A program made the translations under genes and the position numbers. Shown here piece by piece: positions 1 through 13,346 of a DNA stretch of 64,000 nucleotides; position 1 is the stretch's first letter; the number at the start of each line of letters is the position of its first letter. The stretch is taken from NCBI GenBank assembly GCA_014773175.1, contig VXCM01001425.1:133069-197068 (forward strand), in the 5' to 3' direction. This DNA comes from Lucifuga dentata. Its lineage: Eukaryota; Chordata; Actinopteri; Ophidiiformes; Bythitidae. The notes under the pieces were generated by a model. It saw only the letters and a list, made by a program, of their open reading frames with translations, was not told the DNA's origin and did not search any database.

Positions 1-42
1 CGGTGTTTTACACTCCAGTTTAAATAAAACTCAACCAATCCA

Positions 43-245
43 ATATACTGTATGAAAACTGAGTCAAGTCAACTGGATTCAAGTTTTTAATCCTGAAACT
101 TTTCACCATTTATCCAAAGTCAGAAATGAATGCACAGAAGGATGTTAAAACTTTCTGACTGACAAAGCCATTTGGATGAATGGTGAAATGTTTCAGGATT
201 AAAAACTTGAATCTGGTTGACTGACTCAGTTTTCATACAGTATAT
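43..245. mobile_element. Near-palindromic MITE-like element, ~203 bp
   Basis: About 70 bases at the left (from ATATACTGTATGAAAACTGA) reappear inverted on the right (to 245), with only a few mismatches and a spacer of roughly 45-50 bases. Nothing in it codes. It lies in a tax1bp1 intron. Long terminal inverted repeats with almost no interior are typical of a non-autonomous DNA transposon or fold-back element; the superfamily is not recognisable. Confidence 0.6.
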
Positions 246-497
246 CTACCTGCCTGGATGACTAAGAATCTTCATCAACCAACCCAATTTTTTGCTCACT
301 TGTTTGACCAGGTGTCTATTTCTCTCCATCTGCCAATAGAATGGAGTGAAATGGTAATCTAACCTGGAAACAAGAGACAAGGAGAAATTAATTAACATGT
401 TATTAGATGTTGAAATGGATATTGATGTGGCTTTCTTTGTTGGAAAGATATGATCATTTTGGGGTGTCTGTTGTTTTTCATGTGTTCTTGTCTCTAG

Positions 498-2009
498 GTG
501 CAGATTGCAGAGCGAACAAGTGAAGTTGTAGAGCTGAAACGCAACCTTGCCCAGGCCTTAAGAGACAAGGAGCAACTACAGGAAGTAAATCCTACCTTTG
601 CAAAGCTTCTAATGTTCAGTTTTTGTTGATATAACTTAGAATAACAGCACATCTCTGACAGCACCGACAAAAACTAGTTTTTTTTTTAACAGAGCATTTG
701 CGTAATGAACATTTGAAATTTCCATTTCAGCATAGAGCTATTGACTCAAGAAACCACATCTTGCTCTCGCTATAAGTCTATACTTAAATCAGATTTTACT
801 CATCAGAGTTTCAGTGCAGCATATGAACTCATTTATGTACTTTGCACTTTCCTTCTCCACACTCTCCTCTAATTAATACACCTATACTTGCTGCTTTCAC
901 CCAGTGGTACAGTGCCATTAGACAGTGCAAATGCCACGCGACGTGTCTGTTTCACCTTCCCAACCCTGGTTTAAATGTTAAACCTGATAGCAGCGCACTA
1001 ATGAAGTCATCAAGAGACGAGGTGTGGGGNGGGGGGGGGGGGGGAGGCAGAGAAGGGAGGGAGGTTAAAGAGGGAGAGGGCGAGCGCCTCTCTCAGCAAA
1101 GCCAGAGCGGAGGGAGCCAGAGTCTGACACCCATTACAGTAATGAGTAGGGTACTAATGCTCGCGCTTCAGATATAATTGCAAAGGGCAGTAGCAGCAGT
1201 GATGCAGAGGAAAACTTAACTCTGAGCTCAAAGTATTTACTCTTTATGTGGTAATATGCGTTATTCATGGGAGTCTGGAGTTGATGCAGTATCTGAATGT
1301 GGAATGATATCTCACACGTAGCGTATAGATAAACGAACAAGGGGAAAGTACAAAATGTGTGTGCAGCACGTATGCAGGATATCACAAGAAAAGGAGGATC
1401 GCTGTGATGCTCAGAGATGTGTTTTCTTCTCTAGGAGCTGCAGCGCTACGTGTGCAGGCAGAGGGAGCAGGAGGCTGCGATCCAGGGGGCTGAGGTCAGG
1501 CAGCCTATGGTGCTGCAATACCCCCTCCCTTACCCGCAGGACCCCTCCCCTCCACCCCTGGTGCCACATAGGCCCGCTGAGCTGCAGTACGGGAACCCCT
1601 ATTCCACCGACACCACACGAGGTGGGAGAATTCACAAAATCTACTAGACTTTCTCCCCTTCTCTCCATCTTTCTTTTCTTCCTGAGCGTCACGTTCCTTT
1701 TGTCTTGCATTCATCTAACATTGTGATCTAACAGCCATGTTTATTTGGTCACTGTAACAAACAGTTTCTTATAATTTTTCTAGACCGGGCTGATGGCGCC
1801 CTGTCTCCCGAGCAGATATCCCGTCCTCCTCCTGAGGCCCCACCCTGTGCCCCTCCCTGTGCGCCCCCCATTACTCCTCCTAGCCCCACTCCTGGGGCAG
1901 CGGGGTGGGACAGCGAGGTGGTCTGCATACAACCATCGCGAAGTATGAGTCCCCCTGATGGCCTGGAGCAACCCCCGGATGAGCCACGCAATGTAAGCGC
2001 AGACACACA

Positions 2010-2055
<46 letters not shown>

Positions 2056-4335
2056 GCAGGAAACTCCTCGCACAGCATCGTTGCAAATTTTTCATATGCA
2101 CCTGTGTTTTGACATGTTTTCATTGCTCACAGTTGCATCATAAAGTTGTAACACAGAAACTGATCACAGCATCAGTTTGACATGAAGATAATATTTCATA
2201 TTTTGGAGCAGCATAAATGTGTGACGCATTAACTGTAATCCCAGGCTCTTACTTTCTTACCCCCATGTTTTCAGCAGCCAGCAAATTCCTGTCTTAATGA
2301 TTGCTTCTCTCGCCATTCTCTCTGTCTCTGGAGTGCTCTTCCTCGCTGAGGAAAGGGAACTGCAGCTTGCCCTTAAAAGATGAAGCATTGAACTCATTTG
2401 CATAAAGCTCTAATTAACGTCACTCCCTCTGAGCTTTAGAGAGACGACCATAACGAGGGCTGGGAGAGGGTAATAAGGAGAGGTTTTGCCCAAGCACAGA
2501 TCTAAGATTGGTTAGTTTCTGTTGGATGATACTGTATGTTTGGTTGTTTGCGAGAGCTGAGTCGATGCTGGGAAAGGTGGCTTACTGCATCCTGTTCTAG
2601 AAACACACAGTTGTTTCATGGTAAATATGATTTAATAAATAGCAATTCCATTCCTACGGTGTGTGTTTGTATCATTTCATAGGTGGGTGACGGGGCTCAG
2701 CCTTCTTGTGATCATCAGACCACTAGACGCAGCGACGCCAGGAGCAGCTTCTGCTTTGACTCCAGGTAACACACACACACACACACAAAGATAGGGAAAA
2801 ACAAATTGAACATGACTACACTGTGACATATGTTTCTAAAGCAAGGTGTCGTACAATAAAGTCAGTGAAAAAACAATTTTACATGAGCAAAAACGAGGAT
2901 CAGCGTTGATATAAACCTATTTTAGAGTTCACTCCTTCAATATAATGCCAAGCAAGGCTGGTAAAACAAAATGAAAATACAGTCATGTGCAACTTGCTGC
3001 TTCATTATCATGATGAAGATGATAATAGCCACACTCTGAGGGGTTTAAGACCTTTAAAGGACCTTACCACCCATTTTGAATCTTGGAGCCTAATATTGTC
3101 AATTTTTTTTTACATGTTATGTTACTGACAATCATTTCCCAAAGAATAAAAAAGAAAAAAAATTTCAGCTTTCCTCATATTTTACAAAATCTCTTAGTCT
3201 TTCAAAATCAAATATTCAAGTGATACACCCACCTTAAAAATCCATGTTTCTCCTGCTAATAGTTACGCAGACTTATGAAGTCACAATTGCTAAAAATTTT
3301 TTGATAAATGCAGGTCTTTTGGGACTATATTCGCTGGTGAAGACATACATTCACTCCACGCTTTTTATTGCGCTTAAACGCTAAAATTACATAACTTCTA
3401 AAAACGCCTGAATACGCGTCTTGTTCACAGTAATGGATTACCTATCCCAAGAATGTTTCAGAATGAACTGAAACCAATGGCGGTCTGGAAGGCAGGAAAA
3501 AAGGTTTTTAACCATTCCAGTAGCATGCTTTGGAAAATGATTGTCATTAACCTTTATGTGCATTAAAATTGAATATATTAGGCTAAAACATGCAAAATGG
3601 GTGGTATGGTCCTTTAAGTAAGAGTAAGAGGCACTCTTGAAGACATGACATCATCTCAGTTTTACCAAAGGCAGATTTCTACTGTCCCACAGCACAAAAT
3701 GGCAAAAATGAACCTCCAGGAGTGGATCGGTTTGTTGTTGATTGAGCTATTACTTTACTTTACAACAAGATTTTATTAGAGAAACTGATGTTAAAATCAC
3801 GTTTCTGGAAGCAGTGTTATTATTGTAGTGTTGTATTGTCATATATTCCCATTTCAGGTGATGTTGCTGTTATTAGCTAGCTAGCTGTTGCAAACATGGA
3901 CAGTTTTGACTTCATAGGAAACCAAGCTTGTCAATGTTGATGCATTTTTTACTGATTTGTTTCAGATTTTGGTAAGTCATGATTAATGTTGATGGAATGG
4001 GAATAAGTATCAAAGAGATGTCTGTACTTTTGTTGTCTGTCCTGCTAAAATACACCTAAACTCACACATTGTCCTCTCCCTTTCATTCCATTTCCACCCC
4101 CACCCACATCTTTCCTTTCCCCAGTACCGACGTTCACAAACGCTGTCCGCTGTGCGAGGTGATCTTCCCGCCGCATTTTGAGCAGCGCAGCTTCGAGCAG
4201 CACGTGGAAAGCCACTGGAAGGTTTGCCCCGTCTGCTCCGAGCAGTTTCCTCTAAACTGCCAGCAGCAACTCTTCGAGAGGCATGTGATGACACATTTTG
4301 ATGGCCATGTACTCAACTTTGACCAGATTGATTAG
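498..4335 (+). CDS. tax1bp1: TAX1BP1, C-terminal part (five coding exons)
   Basis: Tax1-binding protein 1 (CALCOCO family) is an autophagy receptor and ubiquitin-editing adaptor that restrains NF-kB signalling. The window opens in an intron. Coding exons are 498-584, 1435-1621, 1784-1992, 2683-2765 and 4125-4335 (stop TAG). All have AG/GT borders and phases that join without a break, giving the last 258 residues. The first exon is coiled-coil-like (LKRNLAQALRDKEQLQE). The middle exons are a Pro-rich linker with the family words LQYGNPY, ADGA and VVC..QP. The last exon carries two C-terminal C2H2/UBZ zinc fingers, CPLC..FEQHVESH and CPVC..FERHVMTH, ending VLNFD, which bind ubiquitin and myosin VI in mammals. 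The N-terminal SKICH and LC3-binding parts lie outside the window. Odd point: neither finger keeps the PPxY word of the mammalian protein (PPHF and PLNC here). The family call is firm; the a/b co-orthologue is undecided. Confidence 0.95.
2012..2054. repeat. (CA)n microsatellite in tax1bp1 intron
   Basis: Begins 20 bases inside the intron that follows exon 1784-1992 (donor AAT|GTAAGC). Confidence 0.95.
3055..3616 (+). mobile_element. MITE family A, copy 1 (562 bp)
   Basis: Begins TAAAGGACC and ends GGTCCTTTA with long inverted ends (…CCCATTTTG… / …CAAAATGGG…). It is the same element as copies at 9433, 13576, 52942 and 56172. It inserts in the last tax1bp1 intron. This copy lacks about 30 internal bases, the segment between the words CCCAAGAATGTTTCA and GAATGAACTG in copy 3. 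No open frame. Confidence 0.85.
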
Positions 4336-5640
4336 GGAAGGAATAAAGTTCAGCAGCGGGCAAACAGAATCATGCAGTGTGGGGGGGGAATGTGTCTTCA
4401 GCTGTTCGGAAATTTGATTATGGTTTGATTAAGGTGTCCTGGTAATATACAATCATTAGTATTTTTGCAATTTTAACAAAGATTAGAAAGAATGTAGTCC
4501 ATTGAAAGGAAGCAGTGTTTGTCTCCACCAAGGTGTTTATTAGCCAGGGAAGGGACCGTTAATATTTCCTTTACTTTTGTATGCTTTTAATGCTCATCTC
4601 TCTGCTTCACGGGACTAAATACACTATTGGTAGTGCATGTAGATATACAGTGTTCAGAACAATTCACACCTGCAGCATTTTTTATGTTCAAACTAAAAGA
4701 GTTAATCATTGCAAGAGCTTAAAGCAAGAGTTCAAACACATTAGTACCCAGTTCTGACGTCTGAATTTTTCTTTACATGAATATAGAATTCTCGTGTTAA
4801 AGCAGTCATGATTCAAACATTACTCCATCTTTTGATTGTCCACATTTTAAAGTGAAGAATAGGGGAAAGAGACAAATAGCTTTTAAGCATAAATACAGAA
4901 TATGTGTGAATGTGAATTGACGTCCTTAAGAGTCATTTATTTATGTTTTGAAGAAGGAAGTGGGTGGGTGGTTCAGTGGGATATTTTTTTTTACTTGAGT
5001 GAGAAATGATCTTTGATTTCTCTCAACTTGCAAACAAGAACAGCACTACATTTACATCTATCTGCACTAAATAAGGCTTTATTCTGAATGTACTGTACAT
5101 ATATATAAAAAAAAAAAAAAAGNAAAAAAAAAAAAAAAGTATACGATGCGGAGAGATCCATGTGAACTGCTGTCGTGACCCTGCCTACCCTCAGTGTTAT
5201 TTCCCTCATGTTTTATTAATGAAAGAATGGACCAATTCTATTTTACTTCCTGGTGTGCACTTTCTGATCTTTGGTCAGTGGGTAAGAAGCTGGACGGGGC
5301 GATAGACTGCAAGATACTTTTATTGTTAAATACTTCCATGTTTTAAAGTTAGAACTGTGAAAAGATTTGTGTGCAGGTTCACGTCAGCCCCCCATGAGTG
5401 AATGTCATTTATATATATATGCTGTACGTGTGTGTCGACTCCACTGCTTGTCTATTTTTCCTGTCATTAGTGTATTCAGGCTTTAAAAACTGCACATGCC
5501 CAGTAATCACAAGGCAAATATGTGTGTATGTCATGTCTCCGATTCAGCACCTTTCATGTGAGAATGTCTGAACGGTGGTTTAGCGTGTACTGCAGAAATC
5601 TGTATGAATAAAGTACGCTTGTCTAAAGATATTTGACTTG
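4336..5640 (+). other. tax1bp1: tax1bp1 3' untranslated region
   Basis: No reading frame of note follows the TAG. Two AATAAA hexamers are visible, a proximal one at 4342-4347 just after the stop and a distal one at 5607-5612. This suggests a long and a very short 3' UTR; the distal site is the more usual arrangement for this gene. An unresolved base at 5123 sits inside an A-run. Confidence 0.65.
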
Positions 5641-5879
5641 TAATTCTGTCCTTCATTTGGGTTTAATCTCTGGAATCTAAAGTCATTTTTGTAGTTTAAA
5701 AAATGTTTGCAGCACAGACCAACAAATTTTGGCACAAAATTTGGCAACTTGTGTCATTTTTAAAACAAATGACATTTGTGGTTTATAAATGAAGCATGAA
5801 GGTCCAATCAGAAAAGCTTGCATGACTGCAGAAGTATTTACTATTATTATCATCACTATGTTTCAAAATTTCTAGAATT

Positions 5880-6480
5880 TTTTTTTTTTCTTTTTTCTGT
5901 TTGGGTTAAAAATAAAAATTGGCCTCAAAATATGTATTATTTTGAATCAAAAATTTTCTAGAAATAAGTAGTAAACTAGCAGGCTTGGCATAAATCAAAG
6001 TTAACATTTTCACAAGCCACATTTTTTTTTTTCTGTTCTGGTAAAAATGTTCTTGAATTTTTTCTCCCTGATGTATTTTTCTCAATGACTTTGTAGAATG
6101 ATTTTTAATTGTTTTCCTGAAATTTTTAGATTTATTTCTCAAATTTCTTCCCTATAATTTTTTTTTTTTTTTTTTAGAATCAAAGATTTCCTTGAAATAA
6201 GTAGTAAACTGGCAGGCTTGGCACAAATCAAAGTTAAAATTTTCACAAGCCATTTTTGTTTTTCTGTTTGGGTAAAAATGTTCTTAAATTTTTTTCTGCC
6301 TGATTTATTTTCCTCAATGACTTTCTAGAATAAATAGGTTTTGATTTTTTTCCTGAAACTTTTAGATTTCTCAAATTTCTTCCCTATAATTATTTTTTTT
6401 CTAGAATCAAAGATCTCCTAGAACTAAGCAGAAAATTGGCAGGGTTGGCACAAATGTCACAATTTTCACAAGTCAAAATT
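5880..6480. repeat. Imperfect tandem repeat, ~230-bp unit
   Basis: The word GAATCAAA followed by an AAGTAGTAAACTgGCAGGcT-like stretch recurs near 5944, 6177 and 6404, spacings of about 233 and 227 bases. T-rich filler and CCCTATAATT words recur at the same offsets. About 2.6 diverged units lie between the 3' ends of tax1bp1 and jazf1. Confidence 0.75.
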
Positions 6481-6499
6481 TGTCCTCATTTTGTACAAT

Positions 6500-9118
6500 G
6501 CAGAGTTTTAGGTGTTGGATTAAAGCCCAATTCACCGAAAAGCAAAACTGGAAAAATGAGATTCCAGAGTGTTATAAATACCAGTTCATAATTACCAGCA
6601 TGCAAGAATAAAAAAAAAAAAAANCTGTTTTTTTTTTTTTGTTTTGTTTTTTGTGATTTTTGTGTTTACATTTCAGAAGCAGCTTCTCTTCATATAGAAA
6701 GACAGTTTGACATCATTTACAAGTCACTCTGCTCAGACCTGTCGTCCCCCATTCAAAAAGGAAACGCTGGTCTCCACATTACGTACGAAAATATAATTTA
6801 AAAGCACTTGACAACAAACATTACAATACATTCACTGTACACTGTATACTGAAATCCCTCCCTCATCTCCTCCCTCTGCACACAGCCCCCACTCCTCCTC
6901 CTCCTCCTCCTCCTCCTCCTCCTCTTCCTCCTCCTCCTATATGCCTAATACTGCAAGTGGCCCCGTTTAAGGTTGTATCTGAACTATTGCCATGGCGATC
7001 CTGGTCTCCGTGGAGCAGGGATGTTTTACGAGTGTTTGACAGACCTCAGCTTGGAGACTCCCCACCTCAGTCTGTCTCTGCTCTGATCCCAGAAACAAAG
7101 CTTTTCTATCATATGTAAACCATTATCTCAGGGTTACTCCCAGGTTACTAAGTACACTGAAACCAATTCACTTATCTGTGCTTAACCCCCCCCCCCCNCC
7201 CAAAAAAAAGAAAAAAAAATGCAGCCAAAACACATGGATGTTTCCAGCCACTTTTGTGCTTGCTCATTTGGTAACAGACAAACTGAGGGTGTTGTAAGGC
7301 ATGATAAGCATAGCCAGAAATATACCTCCTATAAATTCGTGTTACCAAAAAAGTATCTTCACATGGTCAAAAAATAATCACTTCGCCATGGTAACCAGGA
7401 GATTTCTATATAGCAAAAGCAGACTGGAGGAATGGAGGATATGTGCAGGTCAGAGGTCACTGTACCCAAATAAACAGAGAAGAAATGCTCCCGCTTGGAG
7501 CCTTCAACAGAAGTAAAACTTTTTGCGATGAGGGAAATGATGTCATGAATAAACGGGTCTTGGCGTGGGCACCGCAACACTCTTGTTTATCTAGAGGCAA
7601 TGCATGATGAAACAAGTTGGCCACCACAACGACGCATGACCCAACGCCGCCAGACATCCCGCTCTGCAGGAGCTGAACCAGCGGCCTGGCACACAAGCAT
7701 GACATCAGCACACTACACGGCACTGAAACACACACACACACACACGCGCGTAACACTCCACAACACGCTGATGACGGATACAGCTGAAAGACCTGGAAAC
7801 AAAGTCACACACACACACTTATACTCATCCATACATGCAACGAACTGGAATGCTGCTCTCTACAACACACACACACACACACACACAAATGACGATTTGT
7901 AGACGGTAATCTCTTGGAAATAAAATCCACCCCGTCTTCCACACATTCACACAAATTTCTCCCCGTACAGCACAGAAAGCGTACATGAAAACATTCTGTC
8001 GATGTACATCCACACGTTTGGAGGCGCGATGAAGAAGGAAATCATTGCCACACGTTTTGCGGCCTCTGGGGTGACACCGTTACGACAGCCTCTCCCCTCA
8101 CCTGCTCCTCAGGCACATGGTATGGTCATTGTTTGGCAGTGGAGAGCTGCTGGCAATGATCGTGGAAAAACAAAGTGAAAAACATCTTGGCAACTGGAAC
8201 GCAGCATGATGCTTAAGTCTCAGGAACTCATGAAGAGTTCCTGTGTGAGAACACGGAGACACGCAGAGATATGAATTACATGTAGGCTTTCTGCAGGATG
8301 AAATGTTTCAACTATGAGCATCAGCCATATGCTCACACGTTCATCGTTGTGTGTCCCTGATCGCGAGACGAATATCAAACAGCATCGGCTCCTAAACTCG
8401 AGCCTCAAGAATTCAACCTTGTTTGACCTTTGTCTGACCTCTGAGGTGACAAAACCTGGCTGTCTCAGCATACAAGGAATGAAAGGAACACTTAGAAATA
8501 AACACTATCTAAAACACTGACAAAAATATTTCAAATAAAGCTTGAAAATAAAGTGTAACTATATGTATATGCTCATGAATACTTTTATATATTTGTATGT
8601 ACACATACATACATGTCTATTGTTTATATATCAATATATCTATTTAAAGTATAACTTAACTCTTGCAGGCCCACTAAAATCCCCCAGAAGTCAACTTCTC
8701 CCACTTAAAGATAAGCGGGAAAAAGGGGACGGGGCTTGGTTACACTTCCTGTTTCCCGTCAACTTCTTTTTCCGTTTCTCCTCTTTCACGTCGTTTGTTT
8801 TTTGTCTTTTCTTTCTGTTTTGTTTTTTACAGTTAGCACCTTATGTAAGTGAAACGATATAAAATGTGTGATAGCATATACGAATGTGCAAATGTACAAC
8901 AATAGAAAAACAACTACAAAGATACATTTTTCAAAATACGAGTGATATAACGGATAACAAAAAATAACATAATACAAGCCAAAAAACGTGAAATTAAAAA
9001 AACTTAAAGCATGCACTTGATCCTTTAGTGTGGGAGGGGATATCAAAGGGTGGGGTGAGGTTGGGGCGGGGCTATGGTTGGGGTAGTTGATCGGTGTGTA
9101 GCCTCGATTAAAGGGCTT
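6500..9118 (-). other. jazf1: jazf1 3' untranslated region (presumed) and downstream repeats
   Basis: There is no supported coding exon between the end of the tandem repeat and the jazf1 stop codon. The stretch holds a (TCC)n run at 6892-6938, (CA)n runs near 7728 and 7866, unresolved bases at 6624 and 7198 in homopolymers, and unique AT-rich sequence. On the minus strand the nearest AATAAA hexamers I can see are at about 6304-6309, inside the tandem repeat, so the poly(A) site is uncertain. Confidence 0.45.
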
Positions 9119-10851
9119 CTAGCCTTGAATCTTGCGCAGGATCTCGGTGGAGACGGGTGGGTGGAAGTTGATGGTGTGGTGTCTCAGGCCCTGCGAAGTC
9201 TTGTAGCTCTTCCCACAGCGGCACTTAAAGGGCTTCCTCACGCGGATCTGCGTCCGGTGGCCGTTCTTGGCGTGGTATTTGATACCGTTGACATTCTGAA
9301 GCAGGAAACGACAGAAGAGAGGGGACGAGGGACAAACAATTAGTACTTTCACACACAAACCTGCAATGTTAAACACGCATTCAACCTTTTGTAGTACATT
9401 TTCATGCAGACTGTATTATTATTTGTCATTATTAAAGGACCAGACCGGCAATCGTATATGTTTTTTTTTTGTTTGTTTTATTAGGATAAACTCCTTGAGA
9501 TGTATCATCTCAAGGCTGATATATATACATACTATACTATACTATATTGAATATATTAGGCTCATGGTTGAGCCTAATATATTTAATTTTCATACACATA
9601 ACATTATTGATAATCATTTCCCAAACCATACTACTGGAACTGTGAATTAAAATTGTTTTTCTACCTTCCAGACTGCCACTGGTTTCAGTTCATTCTGGTA
9701 CGCTATTAAAAATCATCTTGTTGATACTTGACACATTCTTGGGATAGGTAATCCATCATCGCAAACAAGACGAATATTCAGGTTTTTTTCAAAGTAATTT
9801 TAGCGTTTAAGCGCAATAACAAGTGTGAAGTGAATGTATGTCTCCACCGGGGAATATAGTCCCAAAAGAAGACCTGTGTTTATCGAAAAATTTAAACAAC
9901 CGTGACTTCATAAGGCTGTGTAAGTATTAGCAGACGAAACTTGGATTTTTAAGGTGGGTATATCTTGAATATTTGATTTTGAAAGATTAAGAGCTTTTGC
10001 AAAATATCAGGAAAGCTGAAATATGGTTTTATCCTTTGGGAAATGATTGTCAGTAATGTAACATGTATGAAAATTGAATATATTAGGCTCAAACATGCAA
10101 AATGGCCAGTATGGTCCTTTAATCTGAGTATAATCAATCTTTAAATATGCATGTAATCGTATTGACTGTTTTAGCATGAGAAAGGTATGGGGGGGAGGAA
10201 TGCTCCCAAACTGTCCTTTAGTCAAATCAGGCACCTTGTACTTCAATAGTTACTGACATTAATAAAATGGAACCAAAGTGATATACTGTGATATATTATA
10301 TATGTTTCCAATCATGACACTCTGGATTAATAAAGTCTTTTTCATACATGATATCCAGACCTGCATCCTTACAACAGACACTAATAAAACTCATGTCCTG
10401 TACCTTGTATCGCTTCTTGCAGCCGGGGACGGGGCAGGCGAACGGCTTCTCCTCTCCTCCATTCATACACATGGAGCTGAGGATGGACTCAGAGCTGATG
10501 GCGCTTTCTGTGGTCCACGACTCATCGCTGTCTGACTCATCATAGTCTACCTCCTCCTCATCATATTCACTGCCTGGGGTCAGCATGGAGACAGGNAAAA
10601 AAAAAAAAAAAAAAAAAGACGACTCATCCCTGATGAAATGTTGATCAAAAAGACCCACATGTAGACCGTGCTTTTAGATTTAGATTACAACAATAATGGG
10701 ATGTGGCTTGTTTATTAATAATTTCCTCTGTGTTCTGCTCCTGCTGTGTTAACAGGCCACATGTCACTGAAAAGCAGTGTTTAGACAAGACAGAACAGCA
10801 GTGGTGTGCATGTGATTTCATGTGCATGAACCTGTGTGTGTGTGTGTGTGT

Positions 10852-10900
<49 letters not shown>

Positions 10901-13146
10901 AAAACACAGGGGCTGGCACTAGGAAAGAGATCATTAAGTGGGAGTGATCCCCATTGCTCAGGCTGGAAAAAGTGCTTTGCTAAGTGCAGAACATTTTCCA
11001 CTTCCACACACACTACACACACACACATGCAGATACCACATTACTGAAAGGTTCAGGCAAACTCACACCCACCCCCCCCACACATAAAGGCGCACTGACC
11101 CCCTACCATCTCACAGGAAATGCTGCACCTCAGCATGAGGAAATGGATGGCACCCTGGCACATGTTGAAAGAGTGTGTGTGTGTGTGTGTGTGTAGCTGT
11201 GTCAGTGTATAAGCCCNCACCCTGGCACATGTTGAAAGAGTGTGTGTGTGTGTGTGTGTGTAGCTGTGTCAGTGTATAAGCCCAGACCTAACACTACGTT
11301 TGGAACCATTTGGGCTGGAATTGGACATCTGCTTCTGGGCTGTGCAGCACACGGCGTCATGCGAACACACAGCGTGACAGCTGCTATGTAATTAGCAGAG
11401 TGTTGACTGGCTGCTCGCTGCAGGAGCACCGAACCAACGCACAAACAAACACACACTCACACACACATACACAACAAGTAGCACATAGGAGCCGACTTCA
11501 ACTTTCTTTCCCATTTTCCATTCTGGCAGCTTGTTTTCTTTCTGATTGAATTTTTTGAGGAAATATCAGCATGGAAAGATTCCTTCTCCTGCGTATTGGG
11601 AAATATTTACGAGCGAATGTTCTATATGTTCTACGGCTAAAAATAATAGACTTCCAGGTGAGCTGTCATGGCAGGCTAGGTAAAGATTTTAAGTTTTCTG
11701 CGCTGCGATGTCACCGAATACGAAGTGAACTATTATTCTGTTTGTCTTAAAAATATCTTCGTTTACTTGTTTACACTGGAATTGTTGAAAATGCCCTTGA
11801 TGTCGCAATAACTGTATGTTCTGTTACAGCCAGTAAGGTTCATTTGAATAAGCCTTTCAGCACCTCCATGCTCTCCATCACTCACACACACACACACACA
11901 CACATACACATACACATACACACATACACACCCCTCACCTGTGGGTGTGCTGCTGCGGAAGGAGGAGGAGGGGGTGATGGGGGGAGTGACCGGAGGCGTC
12001 AGATTACCGCTGGTGTGGCGAGGAGGCGTGGCCGTGCTGTTTCGGGACACTCCACCTGTGATGGACAGCGACAGTTTGGGCGTGGTCTTCTTCTTCATCG
12101 TCTCCTGCTCCCTGCGGGCTGCATCTGTCATGAACCTGATCACACAGCGGGCGTGTCGTCATTACTAAGTTAGTGTAGGTGATGAACCAAATTCATAGAC
12201 GGTTTTGTCTCAGTAGATTAATATTAATTTACACCATAATAATATTTTAGCCTGTACATCTTCCCTATATTTAGTCTTTACTTCAGAAGCATAAACAATA
12301 AAGCCAAACCAAAACTGGATTTTTGAAGCTGATATTAATATATTAATATTTAAAAATAAGAAAATTATGATAAAGATGCATATTAGCTTTTTAAAGAGAC
12401 ATAAATAATTTTGGTAAGAACCCTCATATTGCATCACGTTGATGAAGGACTATATGATCATAGGTGATAGTAAAAGTTAAAAAAGATAACAGTAAAATAT
12501 GAAAATGTATTAAAAAGAGAAATGACAAAACTTAAACGTAAAATAAGGACAATAAATGTTAAAGGACCATACTGGTGATTTTACACCAAGTCTGCCTGCT
12601 CATATGCCAGTTCCAGTATATCGTTGGTCTGCAAATATCAGCCAACAATTACTGTGTTCTAGTTCTGTTTGTTCATGTATAATAGAAACCATTAAAACTT
12701 CATTTATTTTAATTGCAGCTATTGTGTAGACTGTTTGGGAGGGAAGTCTGAAGTCTGGTTTGACAAGATATCATTAAGCAAGTTGAGTGAACTGCAAGAT
12801 CTATATATATATATATATACAGTCATCAAGGCGTGTTACAGTAAGCGCGGATGGCATTTACGGCCTCGCCACTCCAACAATTATGCAAAACTAACCTCGC
12901 TCAGTTTAGGCGCCATCTTTCTCAACGTTGAGCCTTGCAGTGATTTAACGGGAAATTAAGTGGGACATGAGACACTGGTTCATCACACACACACTGGATT
13001 GATTGTCATGTGGTTTTCTGTGCTGTATCTATGGGAAGTGATCAGTCATTAAAGCTGCTCTCTACAAGCCCATATCCACCCACACACACACTCACACACA
13101 CACTTTCACGAGTGGAGCAATGCTGCCCTCTACAAACAGACAGACT

Positions 13147-13197
<51 letters not shown>

Positions 13198-13306
13198 CTG
13201 TTGATGTAGCTTAGGGCCAGATAGGTGGGCTGCTGTTGCTCCTGCTTCTCCAGGACCCGTGGATCTGTGTCTGAGAGGGAAAGAGAGGGTGAGACACAAG
13301 CACAAA

Positions 13307-13346
<40 letters not shown>

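Noticed and set aside
3055..3616. piggyBac-type TTAA target site for MITE family A
   Set aside because: Copy 3 reads GTAAAGG at its left boundary, so TTAA is not shared by all copies; TA is.
11150..11283. True tandem duplication around 11217
   Set aside because: The two halves are identical and separated by one N, as expected for an unmerged contig overlap.
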